From: Streptomyces sp. CB09001
GTDB lineage: Bacteria; Actinomycetota; Actinomycetes; Streptomycetales; Streptomycetaceae
Reading direction: 5' to 3'
Assembly: GCF_003369795.1 (NCBI RefSeq)
Contig: NZ_CP026730.1
Coordinates: 3,410,001 to 3,474,000 of the forward strand
Length of the DNA stretch: 64,000 nt
Numbering within the stretch: position 1 is the stretch's first letter; each line of letters opens with the position of its first letter. The position numbers and the translations under genes were made by a program. Below, in pieces: positions 25,026 to 34,323 of this stretch. The notes beneath the pieces are model-generated. The model ran no database searches and was not told where the DNA came from. It saw nothing but the letters and a program-made list of their open reading frames with translations.

Positions 25026-26105
25026 TCAGCCCTGGGTCTGGAGTCGGCCCAGTTCGCGCTGGACATGGTCCAGGGCGCCCTCGCGGCGGCCCGGTACGCG
25101 GCCACGCAGCGCGGCGAGGGCCGCGCCCAGTTCGCGGGCCGGTCCGGCGTCGCGGATCCGCCCCCACTGGTGGTGGGCCCGGTCGACGGCCGCCTCCACG
25201 GCGGGCGCCTGCGGCGGCTGCCCGGCGCCGAGCCGGGCCTCGGCCACCGTCAGCCAGGCCCGGCAGCTGCGCACCGGGTCGCCCGCGAACATCGCCAGGT
25301 CGGCCCGGACCTCCGTCCAGTGCAGCGCGTCCTCGGAGGCGGGCCCGTGCGCGTGGGCCGCGGCCTGCTCGTGCCGGGCGGCGAGCGCGTCGGCGTCCCC
25401 GTGCCGCCCGGAGCGCACCGCGGCGGTGATGACGGCGTGCGGGTCGCCCACCACCGGTCCCGGCGCCGTCAGCACCAGGTCGGCGCCGGTCACCGCGCCG
25501 CTGCCCGGGGCGTCGGCGGCGGCGCGGGCCAGCGCCTGCTGGTGCAGCTCGTCCGGCGGCGGCCGGTGCCCGCTGCGCAGGATCGTCGCGACGCCCCGCA
25601 TGTACGAGGGGAAGGCCACCGTCCGCCGTGCGGGCGGCGGCGCGACCCGACCGTAGACGGCGTTGTTGCGCCCGGAGTCCAGCGGGCTGGTCCGCAGCCA
25701 CTGCCAGGTCTCGTGGTCGGCGTGCAGATCGAGCAGCAGCGTCGTCGCGCCGCTCGGCCGCAGCCGCAGCTCCTCGCGGATCCAGTGCCAGGGCAGTGCC
25801 GTGTAGCGGACGGTCGACGGGGTCGTGCGGGCCAGCGCCAGGTGCGGCAGGCGCTGGCGCCGGTCCAGCTGGAGCTGCCCGGCGACGTAGACGGTGAGCG
25901 GTCCGGGGGCCGCCGCCGCGGCCCGCAGCCGGGTCAGGACGGCCTGCGGCTCCAGCGGGTCGGCGAGTTCGACGACGTTCGCCGTGTCCGTGCCGGAGAG
26001 CACGGCGGGCGGCACGGCCGCGAGCACGGGGAGCACGGAGGCGGCGTCCACCAGGCATCCGCGGCCCACGGGCGACGCCGCGAGCAGCAGCACGGTTCCG
26101 GGCAT
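25026..26105 (-). CDS. Conserved hypothetical protein, possible degenerate caspase-like N-domain
   Basis: A 359-aa protein of unknown function. The N-terminal half reads as alternating strands and helices (VLLLAASPVG, LTVYVAGQLQL, TTLLLDLHADHETWQ), reminiscent of the caspase-like/CHAT fold, but no His-Cys dyad can be assigned, so this is only a structural guess. The C-terminal half is helical with repeated Ala-rich segments and might be TPR-like (DADALAARHEQAAAHAHG, ADLAMFAGDPVRSCRAWL). There is no signal peptide despite the hydrophobic start. The ATG at 26105 follows GAGGGGACGAGG. It is convergent with the exported peptide gene (18 bp gap). Confidence 0.6.
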   Translation of the reverse strand: MPGTVLLLAASPVGRGCLVDAASVLPVLAAVPPAVLSGTDTANVVELADPLEPQAVLTRLRAAAAAPGPLTVYVAGQLQLDRRQRLPHLALARTTPSTVRYTALPWHWIREELRLRPSGATTLLLDLHADHETWQWLRTSPLDSGRNNAVYGRVAPPPARRTVAFPSYMRGVATILRSGHRPPPDELHQQALARAAADAPGSGAVTGADLVLTAPGPVVGDPHAVITAAVRSGRHGDADALAARHEQAAAHAHGPASEDALHWTEVRADLAMFAGDPVRSCRAWLTVAEARLGAGQPPQAPAVEAAVDRAHHQWGRIRDAGPARELGAALAALRGRVPGRREGALDHVQRELGRLQTQG

Positions 26106-26188
26106 GTCCTCGTCCCCTCCCCCTGTCGATCACGTACGTCGATCACGTACGGCAGCACCGTAACCGCTGCGGCTGCGCAGCGGGGCAC

Positions 26189-27448
26189 TCAGCCGCCGCC
26201 GGCCCGCTCCCGACCGGCCGGCGGCCGCCGTACCGCGAAGACCGTGGTGTCGTCGGCCACCCGCCCCCGGCAGTGCCGCAGCGTGCCGTCCCGTACGAGG
26301 GACACCAGTCGCGCGGGCACGGCGCTGCGCGGGTCGACGGCGAGGGCGACGGCGATGTCGTCGGCCGGCCGGTAGAAGACCCCGCCGGGGTCCCGGGCCT
26401 CGGTCACCCCGTCGGTGACCAGCAGCAGCGTCTCGTCCTCGGCCAGGCGCAGCCGGTGCACCGGCGGCGTCCCGGACCGGCCGGTGGGCGCCAGTTCGGC
26501 CATGCCCAGCGGCAGCCCGCCCACGACCGGCAGCAGGCGCACCCCGCGCGGGCCGACCGCCATCGGGGGTTCGTGACCGAAGACGACGGCGTCCACGGCG
26601 TCCGGCAGACCGGGCTGGAAACCGATCAGCACGGCGGTGGCGAACCGGTCGCCGTCGGCCCGGCCGAGGCCCGCGGTGTGCTCACGGTGGCGCACCATGC
26701 GGATCTCCAGGCGCTCGGCGACCGTCGCGAGGTCCGGTTCGTGGTAGCCGGCCTCGCGGAAGGTGCCGAGCAGCGCGGCGGCCGTCTCCACCGCGCCGAG
26801 CCCCTTGCCCTGCACGTCGCCGACGAGGACCCGGGTGCCGTGCGGTCCGGGCTGGATGTCGTAGAAGTCGCCGCCGACGCGGGCCTCGCTGTCCGCGGCC
26901 AGGTAGACGGCGGCGTGGTCGAGCCCGCCGAAGCCCACCGGGAGCGGGCGCAGCACGGTGCGGCGGGTGGTGTCGGCGATGTCCCGCATGTGCAGCATGC
27001 GCCGCTCGCCGCCGACCCGGAACCCGGCGGCCACCACGGCGATGACACCGCCCAGGACGACGAGGACGAGACCGGGCAGCCCGGTCTCGTCACGGTGCTG
27101 CCACACGGTGTCGGCGCAGACGTAGACGAGGACCGCGAGCACGGCGAAGGCGGCCGTTCCCCGCACCCCGCAGATCGCGGCGGCGACACCCGGCACCAGC
27201 ACGGTCCAGGAGATGATCTCGAACGCGCCGGTGGTGACGTCGCCCGCGGTGATGCCGACGAGCAGCAGCAGGGGGAACACCCAGGCCACCGTGCGGCCGC
27301 GCACGCTGAGCAGCTCGTGCCGGGACACGGCGTCGCCCCCGCCGGCGGCGTGCACGAGCCGGCCGAGCGGCCGCCACCGGGCGCGCACCGGCCTGCGGAC
27401 ACGACCCCTCACGGGCCCCAGCGAAACACGCGACCGGCCGGCCCGCAT
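26189..27448 (-). CDS. Membrane-anchored PP2C-type (SpoIIE-like) phosphatase
   Basis: About 420 aa. Several N-terminal transmembrane segments (VAWVFPLLLLVGITAGDV and VLAVLVYVCAD, then VLVVLGGVIAVVAAG) are followed by a PP2C/SpoIIE phosphatase domain with ARVGGDFYDI, VLVGDVQGKG, the glycine-rich VVGGLPLGM, LLLVTDGVTEA and a final DDTTVFAV metal-site region. Such proteins dephosphorylate anti-sigma-factor antagonists. There is no kinase or antagonist gene adjacent. The start is uncertain: ATG 27448 is taken, but GTG 27328, just before SRHELLSVRGR and preceded by GGGGGCG, would give a 379-aa protein of more typical shape. The upstream gene is divergent. Confidence 0.82.
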   Translation of the reverse strand: MRAGRSRVSLGPVRGRVRRPVRARWRPLGRLVHAAGGGDAVSRHELLSVRGRTVAWVFPLLLLVGITAGDVTTGAFEIISWTVLVPGVAAAICGVRGTAAFAVLAVLVYVCADTVWQHRDETGLPGLVLVVLGGVIAVVAAGFRVGGERRMLHMRDIADTTRRTVLRPLPVGFGGLDHAAVYLAADSEARVGGDFYDIQPGPHGTRVLVGDVQGKGLGAVETAAALLGTFREAGYHEPDLATVAERLEIRMVRHREHTAGLGRADGDRFATAVLIGFQPGLPDAVDAVVFGHEPPMAVGPRGVRLLPVVGGLPLGMAELAPTGRSGTPPVHRLRLAEDETLLLVTDGVTEARDPGGVFYRPADDIAVALAVDPRSAVPARLVSLVRDGTLRHCRGRVADDTTVFAVRRPPAGRERAGGG

Positions 27449-27541
27449 CCCGACCGGCCCGCATCCTGACTTGCCAGTCGGCGGACCCAGGTGTGCGCTG
27501 GTAGACGGGGGCAGACGGGGCGAGGCGAGAGGAGTGCTCTC

Positions 27542-28054
27542 ATGGCTCACGCGGTACCCACACGCGGAACGTCCACCGCCGCCCGCGGCGGCGGCACCGG
27601 TACGGGAAGCGACACGTCCGGGCGCCGGACGCCCGACGTCTTCGGCGCGCGGACCCACCTGCTGGCGAGGTGGGCGATGCCGCTGGCGATCGGCCTGGTC
27701 TACGGTTACTGGGCGGCGTCCGTCCGCCGCCACGGCGGCCCCATCACCGGCTGGAACCTGCTGTTCGGCTTCATGACGGTGCTCGCCTTCGCCATCCTCT
27801 GGTACGTGGTCCGCGCCGTGGCCGACCGGCTGCCGCGCGAGGGTCACGCGGTGCTGTGGGGGGCGTTCACGGGCAGCGCCCTGGGGTTCCTGTACTCGGG
27901 CAGCGGCGTGGCCATGTTCACCTGCGTCCTCGCCTCCCTGCTGCTCGCGGGAGCGGTCACGGCCGGGCTGTACTACCTCTACGCCACCCACGAGGACGCC
28001 GAGGAGGCCAGGGCGGCCAGGCACCGCGCCCGCACCCTCACCCGCACCACCTGA
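27542..28054 (+). CDS. Hypothetical membrane protein, four helices
   Basis: A 170-aa protein with a hydrophilic Gly/Thr-rich N-terminus (1-40), then four transmembrane segments (WAMPLAIGLVYGYWA, WNLLFGFMTVLAFAILWYVV, AVLWGAFTGSALGFLYSG, MFTCVLASLLLAGAVTAGLYYL) and a basic, Ala-rich cytoplasmic tail. No family is recognised. The ATG at 27542 has AGAGGAG 8 bases upstream. It is divergent from the PP2C gene and may share its promoter region; a membrane partner role is possible but unsupported. Confidence 0.7.
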   Translation: MAHAVPTRGTSTAARGGGTGTGSDTSGRRTPDVFGARTHLLARWAMPLAIGLVYGYWAASVRRHGGPITGWNLLFGFMTVLAFAILWYVVRAVADRLPREGHAVLWGAFTGSALGFLYSGSGVAMFTCVLASLLLAGAVTAGLYYLYATHEDAEEARAARHRARTLTRTT

Positions 28055-28126
28055 CCGGCTCGTCCCCGGGGGCCATATGCAGTCACGCCGGTCGCCCGGC
28101 GGGGGCGCGGGGGTTTGCCTGGGAGC

Positions 28127-29059
28127 GTGTCCCCCCGCCTCCGGAACGCCCTGTCGGCCGCCCTGCTCGTCCTCGCCGGCCTGCTCGCCCCGTGCGCCAC
28201 GCTGGCGGCCTGGGCGATGCACGGGCCGGCCGACACGGGCCGCTACGTCGCGTCCATGGCCCCGCTCGCCGACGACCCGGCCGTGCGGGACGCCGCCGCC
28301 GACACGCTGGGCGCCGGGTTCGCGGGGCTCGTCGACGAGGTCGCGGCAGGCCCCGTGAACGGCAGCGTGCGGCTCTTCGTGCGGGACGCGGCCCGGTCGT
28401 TCACCCGCACCGAGGCCTTCCACGAGGGCTGGAACGCGGCCAACCGCACCGTCCACACCGCCGTCCTGCGCGCCCTGCGGGACGACGGCGCCGCCGGACG
28501 CGCGGTCACCGTCGACCTGGCCCCGGTCACCGAACGCGTGCGGGACCGGCTCGCCGCGGACCACGTGCCCTTCGCCCGGCGCATCCCGGTCCGCCACCTC
28601 GCGGTCACCGTGCTCCCGGCCCACGAGGCGGACCGGCTCAGGAAGGGCTACCACGTGCTCGACGTCGCCGCCTTCTGGCTGCCGCTGGCGGCCGTCGTCT
28701 TCGCGGTCGCCGCGATCGCCGTCGCCGCCTGCCGCCGCCGCGCCCTCACGGCCGCCGGGATCGGCACCGCACTCGGCGGCGCCCTGCTCGCCCTCGCCGT
28801 CCTGGTCGGCCGCCGGCTCACCGTCGGCGAACTCCCCGGCCCGGTGGACGGCCCCGCCGCGGGCGCCGTGTACGACGCCCTCACCGAAACGCTGCGCACC
28901 GCCTCCTGGCTCCTCGTCGCCCTCGGCCTCACGGTCGCCCTGGCCTCGTGGCTCACCGGCCGGTACGGGCGTCCGCCGCGCCGCCGGTCCACCGCGGAGC
29001 CCGCCTCGGAGCCCACCGCCGAGCCCGGCCCGACCCGGCCGACGCGCACCCGGCTCTGA
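28127..29059 (+). CDS. Hypothetical integral membrane protein
   Basis: A 310-aa protein. One N-terminal helix (about 8-35), a 130-residue extracytoplasmic helical region (ADTGRYVASMAPLADDPAVRDAAADTL onward), then three or four C-terminal helices and a basic, Pro/Glu-rich tail. This plan, with the VASMAPLADDPAV signature, recurs in actinobacterial membrane proteins of unknown function. The start is uncertain: GTG 28127 gives MSPRLRNAL but the GGGAG before it is too close, and TTG 28115 has a purine-rich stretch upstream. It follows the four-helix protein gene by 72 bp and may be co-transcribed. Confidence 0.68.
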   Translation: MSPRLRNALSAALLVLAGLLAPCATLAAWAMHGPADTGRYVASMAPLADDPAVRDAAADTLGAGFAGLVDEVAAGPVNGSVRLFVRDAARSFTRTEAFHEGWNAANRTVHTAVLRALRDDGAAGRAVTVDLAPVTERVRDRLAADHVPFARRIPVRHLAVTVLPAHEADRLRKGYHVLDVAAFWLPLAAVVFAVAAIAVAACRRRALTAAGIGTALGGALLALAVLVGRRLTVGELPGPVDGPAAGAVYDALTETLRTASWLLVALGLTVALASWLTGRYGRPPRRRSTAEPASEPTAEPGPTRPTRTRL

Positions 29060-29104
29060 AACCGCTTGGCGGGGACCGCGCCCGGGCGGCTAACGTCGCC
29101 GCCC

Positions 29105-29476
29105 ATGACCGAGCAGCGGACCAAGAGCGGCACGACGACCCTGTGGCGGCCCACCGGCCCCGAGGAGCTGGCGCTCGTCGAGGCCTCCGGCTGGACGGCC
29201 TGGCCCCCGCGCCTGCCCGAGCAGCCGATCTTCTACCCGGTCCTCAATGAGGACTACGCCGTCCGCATCGCCCGCGACTGGAACGTCCCCGCCTCCGGCT
29301 CGGGCTACGTGACCCGCTTCGAGGCCGACACCGCCTTCCTGGCCCGTTACCCCGTACGCCGGGCAGGCGGCGAGACCATCCTGGAGCTGTGGGTCCCGGC
29401 GGAGGAGCTGGCGGAGTTCAACCGGCACATCGTGGGCCGCATCGAGGTCGTCCGGGAGTTCCACGCCCGGGCGTAG
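29105..29476 (+). CDS. Conserved protein annotated in Streptomyces as ADP-ribosylation/crystallin J1-like
   Basis: A 123-aa soluble protein starting TLWRPTGPEELALVEASGWTAWPPRLPEQPIFYPVLNEDYA. I recognise this as a widespread actinobacterial family usually labelled ADP-ribosylation/crystallin J1, a name with no obvious mechanistic support at this length. Likely a small alpha/beta fold with conserved Trp, Arg and Asp residues (RIARDWNVP) and a C-terminal helix (EEFNRHIVGRIEVV). The ATG at 29105 has no strong ribosome-binding site. Biological role unknown. Confidence 0.75.
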   Translation: MTEQRTKSGTTTLWRPTGPEELALVEASGWTAWPPRLPEQPIFYPVLNEDYAVRIARDWNVPASGSGYVTRFEADTAFLARYPVRRAGGETILELWVPAEELAEFNRHIVGRIEVVREFHARA

Positions 29477-29511
29477 ATTCGGGCATCGCACCGCGAGCGA
29501 AGGGCCGGGAC

Positions 29512-30528
29512 TTGGACACCGAGACCGACACGGCGACCGGCACGTCGCCGGACGCCGACGACGGGCGGGCCCCCCGCCGCACCGGACGGCGCCTCGGGGC
29601 CTGGTGCGCGGGGCTGCTGTTCGCCGGGGTGAGCGTGGTCGTCGGCTGCCGGGCCGCCGACAGCGACGGCGTCACCCCCGTACCGCAGCTCCTCGCCTTC
29701 CTGCCCTGGCTGCTGGTGCCGACCGGCGCCGGGCTGCTGCTGACGCTGCTCGCCCGGTGGTGGACCGGCGCGGTGTGGGGCGTCGCGCTGCTCGGGCTCC
29801 TCGCGTGGTTCATCGAGCCGTACGGCAAGAGCGTGGAACCCACCGGACCGCCCGTCGCCGACATCCGGGTGCTGACCTCCAACGTGGAGTTCGGGCAGGG
29901 CACCGACGCGCTGATCGCCGCCGTGCGCCGCGAGAAGCCCGACCTCGTCTTCGTACAGGAGTGCGAGCGCACGTGTGACGCGGCGCTGCGGCGCGACCTG
30001 GCCGCCCGCTATCCGCACCGGCGGGCCGTCGAGGGCGACGGCTCCAAGGGCTCCGTGATCCTGAGCGCCTTCCCGCTGAGGGCCGCCCCCGCCGTCCCCG
30101 GCACCATGGGCATGCCCGCCGCCGTCGCCGACGTACGCGGCCACGCCGTACGGCTCCGGCTCGCCCACCCGATGCCGCCGCTGGCGGACCGGGTGGACCT
30201 GTGGCGCGAGGAGCTGGACGCCCTGCGCGACGCCGCCGCCGGGGACCGCGGGACGCCCACCGTCCTGGCCGGCGACTTCAACGCCTCCCAGGACCACGCC
30301 GCCTTCCGCCGCATCCTGGACACGGGGCTGCGCGACGCGGCCCGGCTCGCGGGCGAGGACCGCACGCCCAGCTGGCCCGCGAGGACCCTCCCCGTGTTCG
30401 GCACGCAGATCGACCACGTCCTGGTCTCCGGGGACTTCGCCGCACGCGACGCCCGGTTCCTGGACCTGGCCGGCACCGACCACCGCGCACTGGTCGTCGA
30501 CCTGACCCTGCACGCGGCGGCCGGCTGA
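29512..30528 (+). CDS. Endonuclease/exonuclease/phosphatase-family membrane protein
   Basis: A 338-aa protein. Three transmembrane helices occupy residues 25-110, followed by an EEP-fold domain exposed outside the membrane: TSNVEFG, FVQECE (metal Glu), AGDFNAS (Asp/Asn), IDHVLVSG and GTDHRALVVDL carry the catalytic Asn, Asp and His residues. Proteins of this layout may act as phosphodiesterases or nucleases at the cell surface. The start is taken as TTG 29512, preceded by AAGGGCCGGGA, because the first conserved segment starts shortly after; no ATG or GTG fits better. It is convergent with phoX, 26 bp apart. Confidence 0.85.
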   Translation: MDTETDTATGTSPDADDGRAPRRTGRRLGAWCAGLLFAGVSVVVGCRAADSDGVTPVPQLLAFLPWLLVPTGAGLLLTLLARWWTGAVWGVALLGLLAWFIEPYGKSVEPTGPPVADIRVLTSNVEFGQGTDALIAAVRREKPDLVFVQECERTCDAALRRDLAARYPHRRAVEGDGSKGSVILSAFPLRAAPAVPGTMGMPAAVADVRGHAVRLRLAHPMPPLADRVDLWREELDALRDAAAGDRGTPTVLAGDFNASQDHAAFRRILDTGLRDAARLAGEDRTPSWPARTLPVFGTQIDHVLVSGDFAARDARFLDLAGTDHRALVVDLTLHAAAG

Positions 30529-30554
30529 CCGCGCCCCTTCGCCTCCCGGCCGGC

Positions 30555-32633
30555 TCAGACGCCGATGTCGCGGCCGTCCGCGCGCCACACCGCCACGACC
30601 GCCGGGCGCACGATCTTCCCGGGCCCGTCGGGCCAGGAGCTGGCCGGCTGCTCCACGGAGGCGCCGTCGACCTCGCCCGGGTGCTGCACGGCGACCAGCA
30701 CCCGCCGGTCCTGGACGAGCGGGCCGCAGGTCTCCGCACCGGTCGGCACGGTCAGGAACTGCTTCAGCTCACCGCGCCGGTCGCCCCTGGTCGCCACGCC
30801 GAAGAGCCCGTCGTGGGTGCCGAGCGCGTTGCCGTCGGTGGAGATCCACAGGTTGCCGTGGTCGTCGAAGGCGACGTTGTCGGGGCAGGAGATCGGGCTG
30901 ACCCGGTCCTTGGGGAAGCCCGCGAAGTAGGTCGCCGGGTCCTCCGGGTCACCGGCGACCAGGAACAGCGACCACCCGAAGCGGGTGGCGTCGGCCCGGT
31001 TCCAGCGCTCGGTCAGCTCCAGGACGTGGCCGTGCTTGTTGGAGTTGCGCGGGTTGGCCTCGTCCGGGCCCGCGTAACCGGCCTTGCCCCGGTTGGAGTT
31101 GTTGGTGAGGGCGACGTACACCTTGCCGGTCGCCGGCGAGGGCTCGATGTCCTCGGGCCGGTCCATCTTGGTCGCGCCGACCTTGTCCCCGGCGAGCCGC
31201 GTGAAGACGCACACCTCCTCGGCGCTCATCCCCTCGACGTGCGAGACGGCACCGTCCTCGGTGGCGGTCACCAGCGGAATCCACTCGCCGCCGCCGTCGA
31301 ACTCGCCGTCGCGCGGCAGCGTCCCCGTCCCGTCGATCTCGATGGCGGGGGAGTCGCCGCTGAGCTTGGCGACGTACAGCGTCCCCTCGTCGAGCAGCGA
31401 GAGGTTGTGCTCGCGCGCCCAGCGGGAGTCGCCGTGCCGCATCCGCTTGCTGCCGACGAACTTGTAGAAGTAGTCGAACCGCTCGTCGTCGCCGGTGTAG
31501 ACGACCGGCCGCCCGTCGTGCGTCAGCCGCACGGTCGCGGCCTCGTGCTTGAACCGGCCCAGCGCGGTGTGCTTGCGCGGCGTCGACTCCGGATCGTACG
31601 GATCCAGCTCCACGACGTACCCGAACCGGTGCACCTCGTTCGGCTCCCGGGCGACGTCGAACCGCTTGTCGAACCGCTCCCACTTGCGCTCGGTGGCGCC
31701 GGTCCCGATCCCGTACCGCTTGTCGGTGGCGCTGGAGGCGTTGGCGAAGTACTGGTTGAAGTTCTCCTCGCCGTGCAGCGTGGTGCCCCACGGGGTGGTG
31801 CCGCCGGAGCAGTTGTTGAGGGTGCCGAGCACCTTGCGGCCGGTGCGGTCGGCGGAGGTCTTCACCAGGTCGGACCCGGCGGCCGGGCCGGTCAGCCGGA
31901 ACTCGCTGGTGGCGGTGACCCGCCGGTTCAGCCGATGCCGCGCAACAGACGTCAGCCGCCCACTCCTCCGCTCCTCCTCCACGGCGACGACGGACAGCCC
32001 GTGCGCGGCCCAGGCGATCTCGACCTGCTCGCGGGTCGGGTTCTCGGGGTCGTAGCCGCGGAACATGAGCACCTCGTCGGTGTACTCGTGGTTCGCGACG
32101 AGGAGCTGGCGGTCGTGCTCGCCCCGCAGCGGCAGCAGCGCGAGGAAGTCGTTGTTGTACCCGAACTGCCCGGCCTGCGCCCTGGCGCTCTGCTTCTCCG
32201 GGTCGAAGGCGGGCGCCCCGCGCAGAATGGGTTCACCCCAACGAATGACGACCTCCTGCCGGTACCCCTCCGGAACGGTCACGGCGTCGTCGGTGTTGGG
32301 TGCGACGGGCGTGAACCGCAGCCCCCGCGCACCGGACGCCTTGGAGGGCCTCCCGTGCCCCTTTCCGGCCGCGGGCGCGGCCTGCGCCGACGGCGCCCCC
32401 ACCACGCCGACGGCCCCGGCGCCCGCCGCGGCGACGGTCACGACGGCGGCGGCCCGCATCATGGAACGGCGGCTGAGCGCACCCGCGATGACATCGCCGA
32501 CGTACTCGTTGGAGCTGGTGTTCGGCACCTCGTGGAAGCAGGCGTCGCCGCACCGGAAACGGCAGGTCATCGCGGACCGGCCGCCAGGATGCGAACCGGA
32601 CGGCGTCCCGATCAACGGCAGGAGCTTGCGCAC
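30555..32633 (-). CDS. phoX: PhoX-family alkaline phosphatase (DUF839), Tat-exported
   Basis: A 692-aa secreted phosphatase that releases phosphate from organic phosphoesters and depends on Ca and Fe in characterised relatives. A twin-arginine motif (SRRSMMRAAA, near residue 55) precedes a hydrophobic signal region ending APSAQAA. The remainder matches DUF839/PhoX, with LNNCSGGTTPWGTTLHGEEN and CPDNVAFDDHGNLWIS among the signatures. The start is GTG 32633 with AAGGGGAG 6-7 bases upstream. A PHO box of two 11-bp repeats lies about 80 bp upstream, so phosphate starvation and PhoP control are expected. It is monocistronic. Confidence 0.93.
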   Translation of the reverse strand: MRKLLPLIGTPSGSHPGGRSAMTCRFRCGDACFHEVPNTSSNEYVGDVIAGALSRRSMMRAAAVVTVAAAGAGAVGVVGAPSAQAAPAAGKGHGRPSKASGARGLRFTPVAPNTDDAVTVPEGYRQEVVIRWGEPILRGAPAFDPEKQSARAQAGQFGYNNDFLALLPLRGEHDRQLLVANHEYTDEVLMFRGYDPENPTREQVEIAWAAHGLSVVAVEEERRSGRLTSVARHRLNRRVTATSEFRLTGPAAGSDLVKTSADRTGRKVLGTLNNCSGGTTPWGTTLHGEENFNQYFANASSATDKRYGIGTGATERKWERFDKRFDVAREPNEVHRFGYVVELDPYDPESTPRKHTALGRFKHEAATVRLTHDGRPVVYTGDDERFDYFYKFVGSKRMRHGDSRWAREHNLSLLDEGTLYVAKLSGDSPAIEIDGTGTLPRDGEFDGGGEWIPLVTATEDGAVSHVEGMSAEEVCVFTRLAGDKVGATKMDRPEDIEPSPATGKVYVALTNNSNRGKAGYAGPDEANPRNSNKHGHVLELTERWNRADATRFGWSLFLVAGDPEDPATYFAGFPKDRVSPISCPDNVAFDDHGNLWISTDGNALGTHDGLFGVATRGDRRGELKQFLTVPTGAETCGPLVQDRRVLVAVQHPGEVDGASVEQPASSWPDGPGKIVRPAVVAVWRADGRDIGV

Positions 32634-32711
32634 TGTGTTCTCCCCTTGAGAATCCCTGTATGCCCTGGTGTCAGCGCGACCGTAGGCGCGCATACGTGCC
32701 GGGACCGGGCG

Positions 32712-32733
32712 TCGCGGTGAACGCCGGGTGAAC
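32712..32733 (-). promoter_or_regulatory. PHO box (PhoP-binding direct repeat) upstream of phoX
   Basis: On the minus strand two 11-bp direct repeats follow each other, GTTCACCCGGC then GTTCACCGCGA, matching the Streptomyces PHO-box unit (GTTCACC plus 4 bases). In plus coordinates GGTGAAC is at 32716-32722 and 32727-32733, spaced exactly 11 bp. It is positioned for activation of phoX. Confidence 0.85.
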
Positions 32734-32896
32734 CCGCGGAATCCTTGGGGGAATTGCGGCGACGACCGGATCCTGCCTTGACGCCTCGCCGCCCGCATGT
32801 CAGACCCTGCACAAGATCACAAGCCGGGACCGCTAACCTTACGTGTCCGTCCTGGCCAGGGATTGACGGCACCAACTCACTCGAAGGGTTGCGCAC

Positions 32897-34207
32897 ATGG
32901 GCATTCTCACTCTCCTGCGGAACGCGTTCGGCCGCTCACGCAAGGAACGGACCGCACAGGCGGAGGGTGCGACGCAGGAGACGGCACCGCCGGTCACCGC
33001 ACCGGAGCCGAAGCTCCCGTCCCAGCCCACCGCACCCCCGGAGCCGGCCGAGACCACCTCGACCGAGCCGGAGTCCTCCCAGATCCCCGAGCCCCGCTCG
33101 GAATCCACCCCCGACGAGCACGACCTCGTCAAGGCCGCCTTCGCCAACATCACCGTCCCCAAGCCCACCCCGTCGACCCCACCCACGAACCCCGAGCCCG
33201 AGGTCGCCCCCGAGGCAAACCCGGAGCCGGAAACCAGCCCGGAGGCGAAGCCCGAGCCCGAGGCGAAGGCAGAGGCGAAGGCCGAAGCCGAGGCGGAAGC
33301 CGAGGCGGAAGCGGAAGCCAAGCCGGAGGCGAAGGCGCAGCCCGAGGCGGAGGCCACCCCCGAACCCGCAGCCGCCGACGGCGAGGAAGCCCCACAGGGG
33401 CCACCCGCACCCGACAACGAAGGCAGCACGGGTGGTGCGGGTGGGAACACGGACGCCGAAGGCGCAGCCGAGGCGTCACAGTCCGCCACCCCGCCGGAGG
33501 CACCCCGTGGGAACACGGACGCCGAAGGCGCAGCCGAGGCGTCAAAACCCGCAACCCCCGCGGCGCGCCTCCGCTCCCGCGCCCCCGGCCTCACCACCGC
33601 CTACAAGGCAGCCGGCACCGCCCTCAAGAAGCACGACCTCACCGGCGCCCGCGCCAAGGTGCACCTGGTCCTCGACCGCTCCGCCTCCATGCGCCCGTAC
33701 TACAAGGACGGCTCCGCCCAGGCCCTCGCCGAGCAGGCCCTCGCCCTCGCGGCACACCTCGACCCCGAGGCCACGGTCCACGTCACGTTCTTCTCCACGG
33801 AAGTGGACGGCACCGGCGACCTGACCCTCACCGACCACGAGAACAAGATCGACGAGCTGCACGCGGCGCTCGGCCGCATGGGCCGCACCAGCTACCACGC
33901 CGCCGTCGAGGCCGTCCTCGCCCACCACGAGAAGGAAGCGCCCGGCACCCCCGCCCTCGTGGTCTTCCAGACCGACGGCGCCCCCGACGCCAAGACCCCC
34001 GCCACCCAGGCCCTCACGGACGCCGCCGCGAACCACCCGCACGTCCACTTCTCCTTCGTCGCCTTCGGCGACCCGGAGAACAAGGCCTTCGACTACCTCC
34101 GCAAGCTCAAGACGGGCAACGCCTCCCACTTCCTGGCCGGCGAGACCCCGAAGGAGCTCACCGACAAGGAGCTGTACGAGGGCGTACTGGCCACCTGGCG
34201 CCCGTAG
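32897..34207 (+). CDS. VWA-domain protein with long Glu/Ala/Pro-rich linker
   Basis: A 436-aa cytoplasmic protein. The first 20 residues are basic ([13 protein letters not shown]), followed by a disordered Glu/Ala/Pro-rich region (20-225) with an (EA)n tract and a duplicated [11 protein letters not shown] segment. A von Willebrand A domain (about 250-430) has the MIDAS DRSAS (259-263), a Thr in GRTSYHAAV and Asp in FQTDGAPD. Similar VWA proteins accompany Ter-type tellurite/stress modules, and a TerB homologue is encoded elsewhere in this window. The ATG at 32897 follows GAAGG. A TAACCT -10-like box lies at 32834-32839. A strong terminator follows. Confidence 0.85.
   Translation: MGILTLLRNAFGRSRKERTAQAEGATQETAPPVTAPEPKLPSQPTAPPEPAETTSTEPESSQIPEPRSESTPDEHDLVKAAFANITVPKPTPSTPPTNPEPEVAPEANPEPETSPEAKPEPEAKAEAKAEAEAEAEAEAEAKPEAKAQPEAEATPEPAAADGEEAPQGPPAPDNEGSTGGAGGNTDAEGAAEASQSATPPEAPRGNTDAEGAAEASKPATPAARLRSRAPGLTTAYKAAGTALKKHDLTGARAKVHLVLDRSASMRPYYKDGSAQALAEQALALAAHLDPEATVHVTFFSTEVDGTGDLTLTDHENKIDELHAALGRMGRTSYHAAVEAVLAHHEKEAPGTPALVVFQTDGAPDAKTPATQALTDAAANHPHVHFSFVAFGDPENKAFDYLRKLKTGNASHFLAGETPKELTDKELYEGVLATWRP
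33441..33544. repeat. Perfect 38-bp direct repeat inside the VWA gene
   Basis: Two identical 38-bp copies, 33441-33478 and 33507-33544, start GTGGGAACACGGACG and end GAGGCGTCA, with a 66-bp period (22 codons). They encode [11 protein letters not shown] twice in the linker. The exact identity suggests a recent duplication. Confidence 0.9.
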
Positions 34208-34235
34208 CCGGTCACCACAGCCGCACGATCGGCGC

Positions 34236-34281
34236 TTTCGGGGGGTGGACGAAGGGGAAGCCCTCCGTCCACCCCCCGAAA
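34236..34281. terminator. Strong hairpin between VWA gene and metG
   Basis: TTTCGGGGGGTGGACG (34236-34251) and its exact complement (34266-34281) form a 16-bp stem, with an inner AGGG/CCCT pairing in the loop. It lies 28 bp after the VWA stop and 42 bp before metG, and is symmetrical enough to work in either direction. Confidence 0.8.
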
Positions 34282-34323
34282 CGCGTGTGAGTCGATCTCC
34301 GCGGGCCCAGTAGGATTTCGACC

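Noticed and set aside
30201..32720. Long plus-strand ORF opposite phoX
   Set aside because: Shadow of phoX on the opposite strand: residues low in complexity, no family similarity, and phoX has a Tat signal, PHO box and full family match.
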